Shown: positions 13,140 to 16,774 of the stretch, piece after piece
Position numbering within the stretch: the first letter of the stretch is position 1
Layout: each line of letters starts with the position of its first letter
Assembly (NCBI GenBank): GCA_019310865.1
Contig: JAFDDL010000015.1
Span: 1-16,774, forward strand
Source: Deltaproteobacteria bacterium
GTDB taxonomy: Bacteria > Desulfobacterota > Desulfobacteria > Desulfobacterales > JAFDDL01
Length of the DNA: 16,774 bases
Direction of reading: 5' to 3'
Made by a program: the position numbers and the translations under genes
The notes under the pieces: model-generated
Database searches by the model: none
What the model was told of the DNA's origin: nothing
What the model saw: only the letters and a program-made list of their open reading frames with translations

Positions 13140-15137
13140 CTACAATAAATGATACTCGCGCTTGCGAAGCCAGGCTTCGGGGATCATGGGATCTTTAAGG
13201 TGATCCGACTTTTCCAGATCATCAAAGGCAAGTTCATTTTTCCGCACATCCTCACGCAGTTCTTTATTCTCAGCCGGTATTTCGTAATCAGGGTCCGTAT
13301 ACCATCCTGCATCTGCGGTATTTGAAGGGTCATACTCATTTTTCACCTTCTGAATCAGTTTGTCATAATCCATCGCCTCAGGAGAGAAGGTGGCAGAACC
13401 TGCAGGGCCGAAACTGTTAATGGAAATACCTAGGTTGTTTTTGATTGACGCCTCGTTGGTCTCCATGACAAACCGGGCCTGTCCTTTAATTTGTTTCGGG
13501 TCGTTGGGATCATACAGAGCAACGGTCTCAATATGGCTGTAGCTTCCATTCTCATAAAGACCACCGTGTCCGCCATCACCATCGTCATCAACAATTTCTC
13601 CACGTTCAATAAACCGTTTTTTGACTGCAATCCCTACCTGAGCGCTCCTCACCGCCATATCCCAAGGTGAAATGGTGCCCAATGATGTGCTGAAATTGCC
13701 GCCCAGTAATATGGTACAGCGCACATTTGTGTCCGCGCGGATAAATTTCCCGTACATGAGTGCATCCAGCGGATTTCCGGTTTTCAATACGGAAAGTCCG
13801 TGGTGTTTGATTTCCTTGACGATCAGACCAATCATTCCCGGAACGGATTTGATTATATTGAAAATTCCGATTCTTTTTATGTATACACGCAGAAAGCGGG
13901 CTTTATTCATCAGGCCGGTAAACCCTCCGTCACTGCCTAGAAATCCGCCTTTCACGGATTTTACAATTTTTGAGATCACTTTCTGTTTATACCGGTATTC
14001 ATCCTTGTGACGAGCTGTATACAGGGTGTACAGGTTGTGCGTAAACGCGCGAAACATGGGGACTTTAAGTCCTTTAATTGCTTCGTTTCCATTGGAATAC
14101 AACACCGGGACGGTTAGATTCGGAGCATTGCGAAGCGCATAATTTGCGATCTCCGCTTCTCCCAACGCATAACCAAGATCTGCCATTTCTTTCCAGCTTT
14201 CCACTCCCAGCGTCCCGATAATATGGTGTTCCGGAATCATCGTCATTTGATTCGGAACCTTCCCATACATATTGATCTTTTCAGGGCCATCCCAGGGATA
14301 GAGTTTTACGGCAGCCTTTGTAAAAATTCCCAGTCCTCCCATGGCACCGGCAAATCCTCGAATAATCCCCCGGATGGAAGGTCCCGGCCCATCGCCGGAA
14401 AACATTTCTCCACTGCTGTCGAAAGAGCCAACCTGAACGATTTCACCGTCCGGTAGCACCCATTCAAACCCCAACAGGTTTCGTCCGGCAAATCCATAGG
14501 CAAGGCCACCAGGCCCGTGTCCGTTAAAAGATGTCGCAGCAGCCAATTGAGAAGCCTGACCCCCGGCGCCGATGATGTGGCAGTTCAAACCGAGTTTCAT
14601 GGCTTCGGTTTGCAGTTCATTGTTGGTGACGTAAGTCTCAACCACCGCGTACATATTTTTTGTGTCGATCTTGATCAGTTTGTCCATGCGGCGCAGATCA
14701 ACCTGGACGCTGTTGTTTTCCTTCCGGGGCGCGTTCCAGGGACCCTGACCGGAGCCCATGGGCTTGCATTGAATGCCATGTTGATGACAATGCTTCAGTA
14801 TCTCGGAAACTTCTTGTGTCGTTTCCGGCAGTACGATGGCAATGGCTCTGGGCATGAAATGCGTGGTGTCGCCGAATAGCTCAGCGTTCATTTGCCATGC
14901 ATAACTGTCTAAGATACAGGGGTCCGTCTCAACCCATTGTTCACCGACAATTTCCCGCAAACCTTCGATAAAAGCCCGCTGCGCTTTTGCCGTCATTTTC
15001 TCAAAGGGTGCTTTGGTCTGCTTATCATCCGCAACCGTGTCGATCGGTTTATTTTTTTCATGATCAGCGGACGCTTTATCGGATGGCATCTTTTTTTTTG
15101 CGCTGGTTTTATCAGCTGTTTCAGTGTTACCGCTCAT
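13140..15137 (-). CDS. FAD-linked oxidase (FAD_binding_4 / GlcD-like flavin subunit)
   Basis: 665 residues, longer than typical GlcD or D-lactate dehydrogenase (450-560). Residues 1-45 are an Asp/Lys/Ala-rich hydrophilic extension without signal features. The PCMH-type FAD domain spans about 95-240, with PRAIAIVLPETTQEVSEIL leading in, a PMGSGQGPW pyrophosphate loop (126-134), GAGGQASQLAAATSFNGHGPGG and FEWVLPDGEIVQVGS. A GFAGAMGGLGIFTKAAVKLYPW segment closes the domain. It should oxidise a hydroxy acid, alcohol or similar substrate and pass electrons to the adjacent iron-sulfur protein. AGGAGG overlaps the stop region of the iron-sulfur gene only 10 bases upstream, so the two are translationally coupled and are probably subunits. 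The substrate cannot be told from sequence; the cluster argues for a catabolic intermediate rather than lactate or glycolate. Confidence 0.88.
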   Translation of the reverse strand: MSGNTETADKTSAKKKMPSDKASADHEKNKPIDTVADDKQTKAPFEKMTAKAQRAFIEGLREIVGEQWVETDPCILDSYAWQMNAELFGDTTHFMPRAIAIVLPETTQEVSEILKHCHQHGIQCKPMGSGQGPWNAPRKENNSVQVDLRRMDKLIKIDTKNMYAVVETYVTNNELQTEAMKLGLNCHIIGAGGQASQLAAATSFNGHGPGGLAYGFAGRNLLGFEWVLPDGEIVQVGSFDSSGEMFSGDGPGPSIRGIIRGFAGAMGGLGIFTKAAVKLYPWDGPEKINMYGKVPNQMTMIPEHHIIGTLGVESWKEMADLGYALGEAEIANYALRNAPNLTVPVLYSNGNEAIKGLKVPMFRAFTHNLYTLYTARHKDEYRYKQKVISKIVKSVKGGFLGSDGGFTGLMNKARFLRVYIKRIGIFNIIKSVPGMIGLIVKEIKHHGLSVLKTGNPLDALMYGKFIRADTNVRCTILLGGNFSTSLGTISPWDMAVRSAQVGIAVKKRFIERGEIVDDDGDGGHGGLYENGSYSHIETVALYDPNDPKQIKGQARFVMETNEASIKNNLGISINSFGPAGSATFSPEAMDYDKLIQKVKNEYDPSNTADAGWYTDPDYEIPAENKELREDVRKNELAFDDLEKSDHLKDPMIPEAWLRKREYHLL

Positions 15138-15147
15138 GATGGTCCTC

Positions 15148-16434
15148 CTATAGACAAGACTGAGCCAGAAGTTCAGTCAAAGAAACGACATCAACATTTG
15201 GATATGCTTTTGCTGCGTCCCTTAAGCTCTGATAAGCTTGCGGGCATTCCGTGACAATCGTCTCAATACCGCAGTCAATGGCTTCCTGAACCCTTTTTTT
15301 TGAGGTTGCCAAGACAAAGGCGGGCATAATAGTCTGAGCCTGACCGGTTTCACCGGCGCTATAGGTATATTCCCTTTTTAGACTGAACTCCAAAGCCGGT
15401 TTGCCTGTGATTTTTAACAACACCTTCCTGGGAGCTTCAAAAACGCCGTTGGTGCCGTAGTCAATTCTGCGCTCCGGAATATAGGCCCGGATGCCGCGCC
15501 CCTCTTTTTCATTCGTTCCTTCCCAGAAAATAAATTTCCCTCCCAGGCGCCCGAGGTAGGTGGGGTCGTGCCACCCGATACTGTTTCGGTTTACAGGCTT
15601 CCCTTTGAATGACCGTTTTTTCAGCATTTTTTCATAAATCTCGGTGACATGATAACTGGGAACATTTATATCGACATATTTTGGCGTTTGGGATCTCAAT
15701 GTGCTATAGTCTTCAGCAGACAGGCAAATGATCTTTTTTGCTCCGCTCCGTTTGATCGCGTCCGCAACCTTAACGGACTGTTCATGAAATAATTCCCGAT
15801 CACCGATCTCCAGAGCTGCTCGACCAATATAGGGCTCCTTGTCCAACAACAATTGAAACCGAATGCCGCCAAGTTCAAGCAATTTCAGCATCTTCTGCAT
15901 CCAGTCCTTGAATGCGGCGTCATAGGAAAAATGCGGGCCTGCCCAGAGCAGCGTTTCGGCGCCAGGCGTATGCATACTTGCAGGAACCTGAACTGCCGCA
16001 TTCTTCAATCCGGTCAAAGGATATCCGCTCACTTTGATATGTTCTAGAATGGCGTTATGGGCATCATCGGTTTTCCCCTCTAAAAACACTTTGTTTCTAA
16101 GCATCAAAAGTGTTTCCAGCAATTCGATATCCGCATTATATTTACAGCTGACGTCACAGGAACCGCAAAGCGTACACCCGTAGACGGTTTTGCAAACAGC
16201 CTCTGTGATCTTGCTGCGCCCTTGCATCAGGCTGCTGCTCATGATCATCTTGCCGCCTCCGGAATTCGAGTGAAATTTAAAATAATCAAATGAAGGACAG
16301 CCGATGGAGTAGGCTTTGGATTCCACGCGTGCAAGTGGGGGAAATTTGCACATGTTGCAGCGGACACATTTTTCCGTTACCCAGTCCATCTCTTCCAGTG
16401 ATATAAAATTATTGTTGAGTATTCTTTTAGTCAT
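15148..16434 (-). CDS. Iron-sulfur electron-transfer subunit (GlcF/HdrD-like) with degenerate CCG domains
   Basis: 428 residues, cytoplasmic. Two 4Fe-4S motifs are clear: Cys23, Cys26, Cys29 with Cys46 (CVRCNMC...GCP), and Cys87, Cys90, Cys93, Cys97 (CTLCGSCDVSC). The rest has the layout of two CCG domains, but their cysteines are missing. EPYIG (200-204) stands where EPCCG is expected, WHDPTYLGR (288-296) replaces HDPCYLGR, and YSAGETG (358-364) replaces CCGxGGG, while surrounding residues such as NGVFEAPRKVL are kept. It should carry electrons from the flavin subunit towards a quinone or other acceptor but cannot hold the unusual cluster of HdrB/HdrD-type CCG domains. Both neighbours are flavin oxidase genes, 8-10 bases away, so it may serve either or both. 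Confidence 0.9.
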   Translation of the reverse strand: MTKRILNNNFISLEEMDWVTEKCVRCNMCKFPPLARVESKAYSIGCPSFDYFKFHSNSGGGKMIMSSSLMQGRSKITEAVCKTVYGCTLCGSCDVSCKYNADIELLETLLMLRNKVFLEGKTDDAHNAILEHIKVSGYPLTGLKNAAVQVPASMHTPGAETLLWAGPHFSYDAAFKDWMQKMLKLLELGGIRFQLLLDKEPYIGRAALEIGDRELFHEQSVKVADAIKRSGAKKIICLSAEDYSTLRSQTPKYVDINVPSYHVTEIYEKMLKKRSFKGKPVNRNSIGWHDPTYLGRLGGKFIFWEGTNEKEGRGIRAYIPERRIDYGTNGVFEAPRKVLLKITGKPALEFSLKREYTYSAGETGQAQTIMPAFVLATSKKRVQEAIDCGIETIVTECPQAYQSLRDAAKAYPNVDVVSLTELLAQSCL

Positions 16435-16442
16435 AATGCCTT

Positions 16443-16774
16443 CTATTTCAATTGGTTATTGGTATTAAGCGGCTTCCTTTTTTTTTCATTGGAAAAAATC
16501 AAACTGTTTGGTGAAAAAATACGGTCAGGATCAAAAATATTTTTCAATTTCCGGATGATGGGCAGTCCGGATTCACCGGCAAGCGAAGCTTCGCTGAAAG
16601 CACCGTAAGGTCTACTGAAAAAAGCTCCATGAGATTTCAGAGTTTCTGCCAGAAGGCCAAGCATTTCATCAGAAGCACTTAACGCGGATGAATCTGTTGG
16701 GAAAATAAATTCCATATGACAACACCGTCCGCCTAACTGTGGCTGAATATAACAAAGCACATTTCCCCACCCTC
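16443..16774 (-). CDS. C-terminal part of a second FAD-linked oxidase, cut by the window edge
   Basis: The frame is open to the right edge (last complete codon 16770-16772); a GTG at 16760 is internal, not a start. The visible ~110 residues contain GGRCCHMEFIFP and a terminal KLKNIFDPDRIFSPNSL, the standard ending of FAD-linked oxidases of the GlcD/vanillyl-alcohol-oxidase superfamily, followed by a basic NEKKRKPLNTNNQLK tail. It stops 8 bases before the iron-sulfur gene, whose AGAAGG lies at the junction. It is distinct from the 665-residue oxidase downstream, so the iron-sulfur gene sits between two flavoprotein genes. The promoter of the operon must lie beyond the window. Confidence 0.82.
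   Translation of the reverse strand, partial: GWGNVLCYIQPQLGGRCCHMEFIFPTDSSALSASDEMLGLLAETLKSHGAFFSRPYGAFSEASLAGESGLPIIRKLKNIFDPDRIFSPNSLIFSNEKKRKPLNTNNQLK

Noticed and set aside
14517..14879. Plus-strand 120-residue frame antisense to the flavin oxidase
   Set aside because: Lies opposite the conserved FAD-binding region; no start signal or domain.

Overview
The window reads like the chromosome of an anaerobic, probably complete-oxidising sulfate-reducing bacterium of the Desulfobacterota (Desulfobacterales-like). This is an inference from protein flavour and gene mix: a biotin-dependent carboxyltransferase beside succinyl-CoA ligase, HypAB nickel chaperones, a lone dihydrolipoyl dehydrogenase, and flavin/iron-sulfur oxidoreductases with acyl-CoA enzymes. 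No tRNA, rRNA, CRISPR array or intact transposase is visible.

Region A (2-6488, + strand) is a tightly spaced central-carbon operon. It holds a 5'-truncated carboxyltransferase/biotin-carrier protein (pyruvate carboxylase B or oxaloacetate decarboxylase alpha type), then sucC, sucD, hypA, hypB and lpdA. All spacers are under about 35 bases and each gene has a good Shine-Dalgarno sequence. Two of the steps (C3/C4 carboxyl transfer and succinyl-CoA/succinate) belong to the TCA or methylmalonyl-CoA routes. The hypAB pair inside it is unexpected because no hydrogenase is in sight.

Region B (6512-7506) is accessory. A HEPN/MNT toxin-antitoxin pair (hepT-mntA, type VII-like, all signature residues present) sits 23 bases after lpdA. 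It is followed by a relic of an AAA/archaeal-type ATPase, cut just before its P-loop beside a GGGGTCAGG-type junction sequence.

Region C (7507-10520) looks more AT-rich by eye. It holds a secreted, C-terminally membrane-anchored sulfatase on the minus strand and a divergently transcribed AraC-family regulator, separated by about 425 bases that carry a plausible promoter for the regulator.

Region D (10519-16774, minus strand, running off the right edge) is a degradative-looking operon. In transcription order it encodes the C-terminus of a flavin oxidase, an iron-sulfur subunit, a second flavin oxidase, a cyclase-family metal hydrolase, a cupin, an SDR dehydrogenase with a large in-frame internal deletion, a 3-hydroxyacyl-CoA dehydrogenase, and finally only the first ~16 codons of a beta-keto acid cleavage enzyme (BKACE/DUF849), cut off exactly where the AraC gene ends. 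The layout suggests a ring or hydroxy-acid catabolic pathway (flavin oxidation, hydrolysis, beta-oxidation to a beta-keto acid, BKACE cleavage) that has lost genes by two separate deletions.

The most interesting observations are: (1) the hidden BKACE stub and the gutted SDR, which show a decaying pathway; (2) an iron-sulfur subunit that keeps both 4Fe-4S motifs but has lost the cysteines of both CCG domains; (3) two flavin oxidase genes flanking that subunit; and (4) the sulfatase/AraC block bounded on both sides by broken genes.
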